Positions 27,766-36,627 of a stretch of DNA of 64,000 bases are shown piece after piece; positions within the stretch are counted from its first letter, which is position 1; each line of letters starts with the position of its first letter. The DNA is taken from positions 2,356,001 through 2,420,000 of the forward strand of contig NZ_CP041660.1 of assembly GCF_007289895.1 (NCBI RefSeq), read 5' to 3'. The notes under the pieces were generated by a model. The model worked only from the letters and a program-made list of their open reading frames with translations. It ran no database searches and was not told the DNA's origin. A program made the position numbers and the translations under genes. This DNA is from Catenovulum sediminis (GTDB taxonomy: Bacteria; Pseudomonadota; Gammaproteobacteria; Enterobacterales; Alteromonadaceae).

Positions 27766-27794
27766 ATTTTATCACTGTAATTTAGCACTCTCAA
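27766..27794 (-). promoter_or_regulatory. rpoH: Sigma-70 promoter of rpoH
   Basis: Minus strand: -35 TTGAGA (27789-27794), spacer of exactly 17 bp, -10 TAAAAT (27766-27771) preceded by TG for an extended -10. The -35 box overlaps the proximal CIRCE element. Confidence 0.75.
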
Positions 27795-27808
27795 TAATCG
27801 AGTGCTAA
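27782..27808. promoter_or_regulatory. CIRCE operator, proximal copy (HrcA site)
   Basis: TTAGCACTC-N9-GAGTGCTAA, a perfect match to the CIRCE consensus including the 9-base spacer. It overlaps the -35 region of the rpoH promoter, a typical repressing position. Confidence 0.9.
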
Positions 27809-27815
27809 CTCTTAG

Positions 27816-27842
27816 TTAGCACTCTTACTCATTGAGTGCTAA
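27816..27842. promoter_or_regulatory. CIRCE operator, distal copy (HrcA site)
   Basis: A second perfect TTAGCACTC-N9-GAGTGCTAA with a different spacer sequence, 34 bp upstream of the first copy. A TTGACT box just beyond it suggests a second overlapping promoter. Confidence 0.9.
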
Positions 27843-27948
27843 AAGTCAAATAAGTTCATAGACGAATGATAATGAATATTCATTTTTTATTATTTTTTGA
27901 AGCAATACCACCCGACAAACCGTTGTCAGCACTCTTTATAAAGTGAAG

Positions 27949-27980
27949 ACATATTAGAAGGCATATTAGAAGGCATATTA
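27949..27980. repeat. 12-bp tandem repeat, 2.7 copies
   Basis: Units ACATATTAGAAG, GCATATTAGAAG and GCATATTA lie in direct tandem in the rpoH/EAL-HDOD intergenic region. Confidence 0.75.
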
Positions 27981-28094
27981 ACAACTCAGGTCATAAGTGT
28001 GCGACTGCAAAGTAATTTCTAGCTATTTTATGTAAACAAACGTATCCTTCTAATGTTGCAAAATTATTAATGAGTTGTGTTGGAGATTCGGTGT

Positions 28095-29314
28095 ATGTAT
28101 GCCTATGTAGCAAGACAGGCAATTTTAGATGTAGAGCAGGAAATATGTGGTTATGAGCTGTTATTTAGAGATAGTTTTGAAAATACCTTTCCTGATATTT
28201 GTCCCGATAAAGCAACATCACAAATTTTATCCGGTAACCACTTAACAGGTGGGTTAGAAAAAATTACAGATGGCAAATGTGTTTTTATTAATTTTTATGA
28301 AGATACCTTAATTCATAGGTTTCCGACTTCGCTCGATCCGAAAAATGTAGTGATTGAAATTCTTGAATCCGTTTCCGTTAGTGAAGAGTTGTTAGATTCA
28401 TGTCGCGCATTAAAAAAGATGGGGTATTCCCTTGCTTTAGATGACCATGATTTTGACCCCAAATGGGATATCTTTTTACCTTACATTGACATGATTAAAG
28501 TAGATGTAAGGCAGTTTAACATTATTCAAATTTCAAAATATATCAGGCGAATCGCTGGCTCAGGGGTAAAGTTACTCGCTGAAAAAGTGGAAACTAAAGA
28601 GGAGTTTGAAAAACTAAAAACTTTAGGTTTTGATTTATATCAGGGCTACTTTTTTGCAAGGCCTGAAGTGTTAAAATCAAAGCAAATGCAGCCTAGTAAA
28701 CTCAATTTGATGCGTTTAGTCGGACAAACCGCGTCTGCCAATATGGACATGCAAAAAGTAGCTGAAATTATTGAACAGGACGTTGCATTGTCATACAAAT
28801 TACTGCGTTTTATAAATAGCCCTGCGATAGGGACTGGGCAGAAAATTACCTCACTTAAGCACGCTGCAATTTATATGGGCGAAGTTGAACTGAAAAAATT
28901 TATATCACTGATGGCATTGGCAAATGCATGTAATGAAAAACCTGATGAGATTATGACGCTGTCTTTAATCAGGGCAAGATTTTGTAGCCACCTTGCTATT
29001 AACAAGGGGATAGTGAAAATCCGCCAATGGCATTTTTGGCTGGGCTTTTCAGTTTAGTCGATGCGATGCTTGATGAACCCATGGATTTTGTCGTTGAAAA
29101 ACTGCCGGTCGCGGATGAGTTGAAAATGGCATTAACGCAACGAAACGGGCAATTGGGTTTATATCTAAAGTTGGTACTTTATTACGAACAAGCGCTTTGG
29201 GATAAAGCTGAAGAGATGGCAGCTGTATCGGCTATTTCGATGGTTGATGTGCATGAGTTTTATCAAGAATCTCTGGTATGGTCGGCAAAGGTTAAAGCAG
29301 AGGTCTCAACATAA
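28095..29314 (+). pseudogene. EAL-HDOD (YuxH-type) signalling protein, frameshifted
   Basis: Two frames encode one protein. The first (from 28095) carries VARQAILDVEQEICGYELLFR, broken by variable residues, then a divergent EAL domain and an HDOD domain to about residue 310. The second supplies NPPMAFLAGLFSLVDAMLDEPM and the C-terminus. Adding one G to the GGGG run at 29006-29009 restores a 406-residue YuxH-type protein. The first motif reads YELL rather than EAL, so phosphodiesterase activity is doubtful. ATG at 28095 follows GGAG by nine bases. The lesion is likely a sequencing error. Confidence 0.85.
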
Positions 29315-29348
29315 CACGAGAGACCTCCTCTTATTCACGCTTTTAAGG

Positions 29349-31232
29349 CTATTCATCTTCGAAGTAGGTGTAGCCTTCAATACCTATTTTGAGCTGGCTA
29401 TAGAGTCGATCTTTTTGACGAGTCGACAAGTCGCTTTTAGATAGCTGGGTTTGATAGTTGTCTAGCAAAGTTTGTTTTTGAAAATGCACGGTTTTCAATA
29501 CAGACTCTGCAGTATCACCCTGTAAGATATGGTTTATTTTAATCTGCCCTTGGGCATCAAATTCTAGGTGCGCAGAGTCTGTATCACCGAATAAGTTATG
29601 CATATCACCTAAAATTTCTTGGTAAGCTCCAACCATAAACATGCCCAAATAAAAACCCTGATCGGCCTGATACTCAGGTATTGGCAAACTCGCTTCTAAA
29701 CCCATGCCATCTGCATATTGTTTAATCTGTCCATCTGAATCGCAAGTGATATCCTGAATTATTGCACGCTGCGTCAATTTTTGATTGAGCTGGCTAAGTG
29801 GCATTACCGGAAAGATTTGCTGAATGCCCCAAGCATCTGGTAATGATTGGAATAACGAGAAATTACAAAATAATTTGTGCGCTAATTTTTCATCTAATTC
29901 TTCTTTGATGCTTCGATGCGCGCGGGCATTTGCATCAAGCTCACTGCGAATTAAGTGCAAAGTCGAAAAGTAGGTGCTTTCCAGCTCCGCCCAATGAGAT
30001 AAACTGATTAATCCCATGGTGAATTTTTGCTGTGCCTCGCTGAAATAATGCAAAGCATCGTGATAACACTCCAATGCACGTCGAGTAGACAGGTTTTCAT
30101 AAATTTTTGCCATTTCTAGCGTTTCAATGGGTGCATCTTCGCTAATATCAAAAGGGGGCGTGTTTTGAATCGGTTTTTCAACATCGATTACGTTAGTTAT
30201 TAAGACAGCATGATGAGCCGTCATTGCCCGGCCTGATTCAGTAATAATATTGGGCTGCGGCAAGTTTTGCTCGGCACAAACTTCGCTGATACCGCCGACA
30301 ATATTACGAGCGTACTCAGACATATCGTAATTCATAGAGCACTGGCTGCGACTCCCACTACCTTCATAATCAACACCGAGTCCACCACCCACATCAATTG
30401 TATTTATTGGTACACCCATCATTTTTAGCTCGGCGTAATAGCGTGCACATTCTTTAATCGCAATCTGAATGTCCCGAATATTGGCGATTTGTGAACCAAT
30501 GTGAAAATGCACTAAGCGAAATAGCTCCAATTTATTGTGCGCTTTAAGTAAACTAATCGCTTGCAATAACTGATGTGAGGTTAAACCAAATTTTCCTTTT
30601 TCGCCGCCTGAGTTTTGCCAGCGCCCTTTACCAACAGAGTTTAAACGAATTCGTATCCCAATAGATGGTGCTGCTTGCATCTGGCTGGATTCTTTTAATA
30701 AGCTCTCTAATTCAGATAGCTTTTCAACCACCACGTATACCGTGTGGCCCATTTGTTGGCCTGCAATAGCCAGTTGTAAAAACTCTCTGTCTTTGTATCC
30801 ATTACAGACTATATTTAAAGGTGAGTCGGTTACTCCTAAAATCGCCAAAAGTTCGGGTTTACTACCTGCTTCCAAGCCAATTTGCGGACGTGCTTTTAAT
30901 AACTGTTCAACAACACTGTGCTGTTGATTTACTTTTATCGGATAAACAGGAGTATAACGCCCCTGATACTGATATTGCTCTATTGCTTGGTTAAAAGCCT
31001 CGTTTAAGCTTTGTACCCTGTCGCGCAAAATATCGGTGAAACGCAGTAACACCGGAAGGCGCAACCCAGCCTCTTTTAACGATTGTACGATTTGCGTAAA
31101 CTGAACTTGCGTTTGCGGTTTCCCCTTGGGCTGTACAACGAGATGGCCTGAGTTATCGATATCAAAATAACCATCACTCCAATTGGCGATGTTATATATA
31201 TGCTTGGCTTGGGAAGTTAAATTATCTGTCAT
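29349..31232 (-). CDS. speA: Biosynthetic arginine decarboxylase
   Basis: A 627-residue PLP enzyme that converts arginine to agmatine, the first step of the agmatine route to putrescine. The PLP lysine is K100 in YPIKVNQQ. The substrate-binding barrel includes HFHIGSQIANIRDIQ and DVGGGLGVDYEGS. A C-terminal beta domain follows. Length matches SpeA. It is divergent from speE, so agmatine and spermidine synthesis genes are paired here. Confidence 0.96.
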   Translation of the reverse strand: MTDNLTSQAKHIYNIANWSDGYFDIDNSGHLVVQPKGKPQTQVQFTQIVQSLKEAGLRLPVLLRFTDILRDRVQSLNEAFNQAIEQYQYQGRYTPVYPIKVNQQHSVVEQLLKARPQIGLEAGSKPELLAILGVTDSPLNIVCNGYKDREFLQLAIAGQQMGHTVYVVVEKLSELESLLKESSQMQAAPSIGIRIRLNSVGKGRWQNSGGEKGKFGLTSHQLLQAISLLKAHNKLELFRLVHFHIGSQIANIRDIQIAIKECARYYAELKMMGVPINTIDVGGGLGVDYEGSGSRSQCSMNYDMSEYARNIVGGISEVCAEQNLPQPNIITESGRAMTAHHAVLITNVIDVEKPIQNTPPFDISEDAPIETLEMAKIYENLSTRRALECYHDALHYFSEAQQKFTMGLISLSHWAELESTYFSTLHLIRSELDANARAHRSIKEELDEKLAHKLFCNFSLFQSLPDAWGIQQIFPVMPLSQLNQKLTQRAIIQDITCDSDGQIKQYADGMGLEASLPIPEYQADQGFYLGMFMVGAYQEILGDMHNLFGDTDSAHLEFDAQGQIKINHILQGDTAESVLKTVHFQKQTLLDNYQTQLSKSDLSTRQKDRLYSQLKIGIEGYTYFEDE

Positions 31233-31398
31233 TCCGCTCTTAATGCGTGGTAAAAATGTAGTTGGCGTAAGTGTAATCGTATATTTTGATAGCGGCTAGC
31301 ATGTGTTAACTTTTTCTGTATCTTTTTGATTGCCTGATGCTTCGAACACTGGCAAAATTCGCGCAATTTCGTAGCGCCATATAAATAGAGGAAAGCTG

Positions 31399-32253
31399 AT
31401 GTCTGATTTTTCATCACCCGACTGGTTTACTGAACAATGTGACAACACAGGTTCAGCCTTTTCATTAAGAATTGAACACAAGGTGGTTGAGAAGCAGTCA
31501 CCTTTTCAGAAAGTCGAGATCTATAAAACAACCGATTTTGGTTATTTAATGGTGATAGACGGTTGTACTATGGTGAGTAGCAGAGAAAACTTTCTGTATC
31601 ATGAGATGATGTCTCATCCTGCCTTGTTTACTCATCCAAATCCAAAAAATGTGGTTATTATCGGTGGTGGGGATTGTGGTACATTACGAGAGGTACTCAA
31701 ACACAGTTCGGTTGAATCGGTTCATCAAATCGATATCGATAAACTGGTGACCGAAATGGCATTGGAATATTTCCCTGAGTTGTGTGATAAAAATGATGAT
31801 CCCAGAGCGCATATTTTATTTGCTGACGGTATTAAATATATGCAAGACGCGTTGCCTGAATCGATTGATGTGATTATTGTTGATTCAACGGATCCGATAG
31901 GGCCGGGCGAAGGACTGTTCAACCATGCTTTTTATACCAGTTGTTTAAAAGCCCTGCGCTCAGATGGCATTTTGGTACAACAAAGTGAATCACCTATTTT
32001 ACACCAGAAGCTTATGAAAGAGATGCGCGATGCAATGACTGATGTGGGCTTTTCGGCTGTGCAGACGATCCCATTCCCTCAACCAATTTATCCCAGTGGT
32101 TATTGGTCTTGTACGCTGGCTAAGAAAAATGGTGAATTTGGCGTATTTCGAAAGCAAGATGCAAAAGCTTTTGAGCAGCTAGTGGAGTACTACAGTGCTG
32201 AAACCCATCAAGCTGCGATGAAATTACCGCGATTTTTAGCTAAAGTGCTTTAA
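31399..32253 (+). CDS. speE: Spermidine synthase (polyamine aminopropyltransferase)
   Basis: A 284-residue cytoplasmic enzyme that transfers an aminopropyl group from decarboxylated SAM to putrescine. The methyltransferase-like core holds VVIIGGGDCGTLREVLKH and IIVDSTDPIGPGEGLF. The substrate-binding region is LYHEMMSHPALFTHP. AGGAAAGCTG precedes the ATG. It is divergent from speA, consistent with shared control of polyamine synthesis. Confidence 0.96.
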   Translation: MSDFSSPDWFTEQCDNTGSAFSLRIEHKVVEKQSPFQKVEIYKTTDFGYLMVIDGCTMVSSRENFLYHEMMSHPALFTHPNPKNVVIIGGGDCGTLREVLKHSSVESVHQIDIDKLVTEMALEYFPELCDKNDDPRAHILFADGIKYMQDALPESIDVIIVDSTDPIGPGEGLFNHAFYTSCLKALRSDGILVQQSESPILHQKLMKEMRDAMTDVGFSAVQTIPFPQPIYPSGYWSCTLAKKNGEFGVFRKQDAKAFEQLVEYYSAETHQAAMKLPRFLAKVL

Positions 32254-32297
32254 TTTCAAACATTAATTCTAAACATTGAAAATGCTTGATAATTCAA

Positions 32298-33485
32298 TTA
32301 TTGAGCCAGTGATGTTAAACACTCGCTCAATAAAGTTGGGTCATAATAAGGCGCAGAGCGTTGGCTAATTAAAACGCTTGTTTTAATGTTTATACCCAAT
32401 TCAATAATCGCATCGATATCTTGTTTATCCGCCAGCGAATATTGATTTTCATCCATTAACACCCATGTTAGCAAATTTATATTAGATGCGGTGGGTGCAT
32501 CTTTTTTCAGGTATTTAAGTATCGTTTGCACGCAGTCCAACAGGCTCATGTCTAACTGTTCAGGATCTTTGGCTAGGTTGGGAATATAGACTTTGTGGCA
32601 AGGGTTTTGTGAAATTGTGTGTCCAATCCCTTTGGGTAATAAATTGGCAATCACGCTGGAGTAAAAGCTTCCCGGCGGATAGCAAATTAGCTCTGCGTGT
32701 TTGATTGAATCGATAACTTCTTTCTCTGCGCTAATTTCAACGGAAAGATGATGATTTTCTGGTGCAGTTAAATAGACCGATTTAATTTTGCAGGTTAATG
32801 GTGATACTTCTTTACCTGTTAATTTGTGCTGACCGGATACCACACGGCCGTCTATTAATTCAGCCGTTAAATCATAGTATCCATTAATGACGGGATAAAC
32901 CTGTCCTTGAAGCGCCAGTAGCTGACTAAATTCGTCAATAACCGCTTGTAAATTTCGATTATGATGCAAATAGGCGGCTGCCAAACATAGATTGCCAACA
33001 CTGCTGTTGCGCAAATCAAAATCGGCAGGCATATGTTGAGCAAAGTAATTTAGGTAAAAAATGATCGTTTTGCTTGAGTCTAGACCAACGGATGCATACA
33101 GTGGGTTTTCAAGATCAGTCAAACTAAGCAAAGTTTGTTTTAAACAATCTGGACTGCCGTGTTTTGCAAATCGCAAGCCTAAGATATGAATTAGATGCGA
33201 AACAGCGGGTTGCTTATTGTCGGCCAACGCTAACAAACGATTTCGAATATCACCCACTGCTGGCATTTTAAAAAATTTGCGCAGTTGTGCAGAACAGCCA
33301 CCTGAATCAAAGGTGGTAATTAAATGTTGGCTATTTTGCGTATGTTTTTTTAAGGTTCGGCTAAAACCAGCAAGGGCACTCCCACCACTAAAAAATAGTA
33401 GTCGGGCTGACGCCTGATTTTTAGTGCGAGTGGTCAGCGGGAGGATTGTGCTGGGGATTTTTATTGCCAACGAATCAGAGCTCAT
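32298..33485 (-). CDS. CofD-like protein of the GAK-system type
   Basis: A 395-residue protein of the CofD/YvcK fold. Typical blocks are LLFFSGGSALAGFSRTLK, TTFDSGGCSAQLRKFF and PAVGDIRNRLLALAD near the N-terminus, with CYPPGSFYSSVIANLLPKGI later. It matches the CofD-related family tied to the GAK system, a set usually accompanied by ATP-grasp and regulator partners. None is adjacent here: the neighbours are speE and proB. The function is unknown. It is convergent with speE and divergent from proB. Confidence 0.78.
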   Translation of the reverse strand: MSSDSLAIKIPSTILPLTTRTKNQASARLLFFSGGSALAGFSRTLKKHTQNSQHLITTFDSGGCSAQLRKFFKMPAVGDIRNRLLALADNKQPAVSHLIHILGLRFAKHGSPDCLKQTLLSLTDLENPLYASVGLDSSKTIIFYLNYFAQHMPADFDLRNSSVGNLCLAAAYLHHNRNLQAVIDEFSQLLALQGQVYPVINGYYDLTAELIDGRVVSGQHKLTGKEVSPLTCKIKSVYLTAPENHHLSVEISAEKEVIDSIKHAELICYPPGSFYSSVIANLLPKGIGHTISQNPCHKVYIPNLAKDPEQLDMSLLDCVQTILKYLKKDAPTASNINLLTWVLMDENQYSLADKQDIDAIIELGINIKTSVLISQRSAPYYDPTLLSECLTSLAQ

Positions 33486-33712
33486 AATCGTAAATTTTGT
33501 TAAAGACTACACATGATAATAGCAGGGTTTTATGGCAGAAGTTAAAACCAATCGTTGAATGTTTGAATTATCGCTCATTTATTCGGTTGTTTTTTAGACA
33601 TTACACAAAGGTGACTGGTTAATTTAGCTGCGCTTTATGCATCTTAATTAATTTTAAGTATATAATGGCACATTAGTTTTAAATGAGTTTTAAGTAAACG
33701 GAATAATGGTAA

Positions 33713-34813
33713 ATGAGTTTGTTTGACTGGCACAGAGGCGTTGTTAAGGTAGGCAGTGCGTTGATAGCACCCGATGGAAAAGCCTGCAGTGGTCAGTTTT
33801 TACTGCCGATCGCACGATATATTTCAGAATGCCGTTTAAAAGGCAAAGAAATTGTATTGGTTTCCAGTGGAAGTGTGGCTGCCGGAAGGGGTTTAATTAC
33901 GCACGGAGACGTACCGTCAATAGCGGAAAAGCAAGCAATGGCGGCAGTGGGGCAGACTCGCATGATGGCGAATTGGGCGCGTTTTTTCGATTTTCCGTGC
34001 GCGCAAATACTGTTAACACATGATGACCTCTCAGATCGTCGCCGTTATGTAAACATTAAAAATACCATTCGTGAATTATTGAATAATGGCATATTGCCTA
34101 TCGTCAACGAAAATGACACGGTTGCCACTCAGGAGTTAAAAGTGGGTGACAATGACAACTTAGCGGCTTTAGTCTCGCAAGTTGCTGATGCGGATATGTT
34201 GATGATATGCAGTGATATTGACGGATTATATACAGCCGACCCTCGCACGAATCCGGACGCTAAATTGATTGCCAACATTGAAAGTGTCACACCATCAATT
34301 TACGCATTAGCAGGTGGCACCAGTAATAAAATCGCAACCGGCGGAATGCGAACCAAGATTGAAGCGGCTGAAAAAGCAACGGTTAATGGTGTTCATACAT
34401 TAATTGTGAATGGTACTAAAGGACAGGTTTTTGACCGCTTATTACAAGGTGAGCAGCAAGGCAGTTGGTTTAAACGGCAAGCCAGCCCCAAAAAAGCGCG
34501 TAAACATTGGTTGCAGTACACTTTAAAGGAACAAGGCAAAATACTGGTTGATACCGGTGCGGCGAAAGCTTTGCTCAAACAAGGCGCGTCGTTATTGAGC
34601 ATCGGAATCAGAGCTGTTGAGGGCACTTTTAACAAAGGCGATGCGGTACTGATTTGTGATCCGGATGGTCGTCCAATTGGCAAGGGAATTTGTCAGTATT
34701 CGGGGATCGAATTGGCCAAAATAAAAGGTGTGCAAAGTCAAAAAATTTCAGAGATACTCGGTTTTTGTCCGAGTGAAGTTGTCATTCACCGAGATGACCT
34801 AGTGATACTTTAA
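33713..34813 (+). CDS. proB: Glutamate 5-kinase
   Basis: A 366-residue enzyme for the first step of proline synthesis, phosphorylating glutamate. The amino-acid-kinase domain (about 1-255) includes VVKVGSAL, LVSSGSVAAG and NENDTVAT, and a PUA domain (about 275-366) forms the C-terminus. Feedback inhibition by proline is usual for this family. A perfect -10 hexamer TATAAT lies at 33661-33666, 46 bp before the ATG, without an obvious -35 box. It is followed by proA after 12 bp. Confidence 0.96.
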   Translation: MSLFDWHRGVVKVGSALIAPDGKACSGQFLLPIARYISECRLKGKEIVLVSSGSVAAGRGLITHGDVPSIAEKQAMAAVGQTRMMANWARFFDFPCAQILLTHDDLSDRRRYVNIKNTIRELLNNGILPIVNENDTVATQELKVGDNDNLAALVSQVADADMLMICSDIDGLYTADPRTNPDAKLIANIESVTPSIYALAGGTSNKIATGGMRTKIEAAEKATVNGVHTLIVNGTKGQVFDRLLQGEQQGSWFKRQASPKKARKHWLQYTLKEQGKILVDTGAAKALLKQGASLLSIGIRAVEGTFNKGDAVLICDPDGRPIGKGICQYSGIELAKIKGVQSQKISEILGFCPSEVVIHRDDLVIL

Positions 34814-34825
34814 AGGTAATTACAA

Positions 34826-36076
34826 ATGAATTTTTCTATTGCTAAAATGGCAAAAGAAGCACGCAAAGCTTCATTTTCTGTCGCTAATTTAAGCACAGCG
34901 CAAAAAGATGCAGCATTAAAAGCAATGGCTGCCAAACTAGTTGAAAGAACAGAACTTATCCTGTTGGAAAATCAGAAAGACTTAGACGCAGGAAAAGCGA
35001 ATGGCTTAACAGAGGCGATGATAGACCGATTGCGTTTAACGCCGCAAAGAATTGACGATCTATCAAACGCGCTGTTAGAAGTCACCAGTTTAGCGGATCC
35101 AGTGGGTAGCATTTCTGACATGAAACTTAGACCCAATGGTATGCGCGTAGGTAAAATGCGTATACCTTTAGGCGTTATTGCAATGATTTACGAAGCGCGC
35201 CCTAATGTCACTGCAGAAGCAGCAGCTTTGTGTTTAAAATCAGGCAACGCGGTGATTTTACGGGGGGGTAAAGAAGCGTTACATTCTAATTTAGTTATCG
35301 CTAAATGTTTGCACGAAGCTTTAATTGAACAAAATATCGATGCGAATGCTATTAGTGTGGTTCCTGATCCAGACCGAGCAGTCATGAATGAATTAATGAC
35401 ATTATCCGAAGACATTGATTTAATCATCCCGCGTGGGGGAGAAGGTCTAATTCGTTTCGTAACTGAAAACAGTCGAATTCCTGTTATTCAGCATTTTAAA
35501 GGCGTATGTCATTTATACGTGGATAAAGGTGCTGACAACCAAATGGCATTGGGCTTATTGCTAAATGGCAAAACTCAAAGAACGGGTGTGTGTAATGCAC
35601 TGGAGACCTTACTTGTCGATGCAGCGCAGGCTGAAAGTTTTATGCCAATGGCCGCGGCAGCATTACAACAAGAAGACGTAAAAATTCATGCGTGTGAAAA
35701 AAGTATTGGTTACTTTCAACAGGCTGAAGCGGCAACTGATGCAGATTGGGATGCTGAATATCTAGCCTTAGAAATAGCGGTTCGAATTGTAGATGACTTT
35801 GACGCAGCGATTGCGCACCTTGAACAATATAGCTCGGGTCATACTGAAGTTATCTGTACTCAAGACTACCAACGATCCAATGAGTTTATTCGTCGAGTAA
35901 ATAGTGCCGTCGTAATGGTCAATGCATCTTCGCGCTTTTCTGACGGCGGGCAATTGGGGTTAGGTGCGGAAATTGGTATTTCTACCTCTAAGTTACACGC
36001 TTATGGCCCTATGGGGCTAGAAAGTTTGACAACACAAAAATTTGTTGTGTTAGGAGAAGGACAAATTCGACCTTGA
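34826..36076 (+). CDS. proA: Gamma-glutamyl phosphate reductase
   Basis: A 416-residue NADPH-dependent enzyme that reduces gamma-glutamyl phosphate to the semialdehyde, the second step of proline synthesis. The aldehyde-dehydrogenase fold shows IYEARPNVTAEAAALCLKSG, IPRGGEGLIRFV and the catalytic Cys in GKTQRTGVCNALETLL. AAGG lies 9 bases before the ATG. It is cotranscribed with proB and overlaps no other gene. Confidence 0.96.
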   Translation: MNFSIAKMAKEARKASFSVANLSTAQKDAALKAMAAKLVERTELILLENQKDLDAGKANGLTEAMIDRLRLTPQRIDDLSNALLEVTSLADPVGSISDMKLRPNGMRVGKMRIPLGVIAMIYEARPNVTAEAAALCLKSGNAVILRGGKEALHSNLVIAKCLHEALIEQNIDANAISVVPDPDRAVMNELMTLSEDIDLIIPRGGEGLIRFVTENSRIPVIQHFKGVCHLYVDKGADNQMALGLLLNGKTQRTGVCNALETLLVDAAQAESFMPMAAAALQQEDVKIHACEKSIGYFQQAEAATDADWDAEYLALEIAVRIVDDFDAAIAHLEQYSSGHTEVICTQDYQRSNEFIRRVNSAVVMVNASSRFSDGGQLGLGAEIGISTSKLHAYGPMGLESLTTQKFVVLGEGQIRP

Positions 36077-36180
36077 TTTTTAATTTATAGTAAATTAACA
36101 TTCTTGAAACTTTTTTGTCACTTTGGCGCTGCACAGTATGCCATTTAAGGTGAAGGTTTGTAGCATGAATGGAGATTTAT

Positions 36181-36435
36181 ATGTTTAAACGCTTAACTTT
36201 TGTTTTAGCGTGTTTTATTGCTTTATCTGGCTGTAGTAAGCTGACAGTCGAAAATTACAATAAAATAAAAGTTGGAATGGATTACAACGAGGTTACACCG
36301 ATAATTGGTTCACCGACAGAATGTTCTGAAGTAATCGGCACAAAACAATGTACATGGGGCGATGAAAGTAAAAACATTAAGATTACTTTTGTCGCCGATA
36401 GAGCCACGTTAACCCTGCACAATGGTTTAAAATAA
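36181..36435 (+). CDS. Small lipoprotein (DUF3862-like)
   Basis: An 84-residue lipoprotein with lipobox LSGC at about residues 15-18. The sequence KIKVGMDYNEVTPIIGSPTEC resembles the BamE/SmpA-like fold, and the QCTWGDESKNIKITF pattern suits DUF3862. The ATG at 36181 has GGAG six bases upstream. An ATG four codons earlier overlaps that GGAG and is less likely. Function is unknown. Confidence 0.78.
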   Translation: MFKRLTFVLACFIALSGCSKLTVENYNKIKVGMDYNEVTPIIGSPTECSEVIGTKQCTWGDESKNIKITFVADRATLTLHNGLK

Positions 36436-36447
36436 CGGTTTAAATTA

Positions 36448-36471
36448 AAGTGGCAGTTATAACTGCCACTT
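36448..36471. terminator. Palindromic terminator after the small lipoprotein gene
   Basis: AAGTGGCAGTTA and TAACTGCCACTT make a perfect 12-bp inverted repeat starting 12 bp after the stop. The flanking sequence is T-rich on the minus strand rather than the plus strand, so its efficiency for the plus-strand gene is uncertain. Confidence 0.5.
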
Positions 36472-36627
36472 CCCTCTCTACCACTTCCCCTCTGCCATTT
36501 AACCTTTAACTTTCTTTAATATCTGTTTTCCAAATATTGAACATTTGTAAATTTATTAATGCCTTACTCGAAACAATCGAGATCTGTCTATATACTTAAA
36601 TCGAACGTTTAATCATGAGGGAATATA

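Larger units (their letters stand above)
27725..28094. promoter_or_regulatory. rpoH: rpoH upstream regulatory region
   Basis: 370 bp between the divergent rpoH and EAL-HDOD genes. It contains a sigma-70 promoter (27766-27794), two CIRCE elements (27782-27808 and 27816-27842), a second possible -35 box TTGACT on the minus strand (27844-27849) and a 12-bp tandem repeat (27949-27980). The last part before 28095 should carry the promoter of the EAL-HDOD gene, but no box stood out. Confidence 0.75.
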
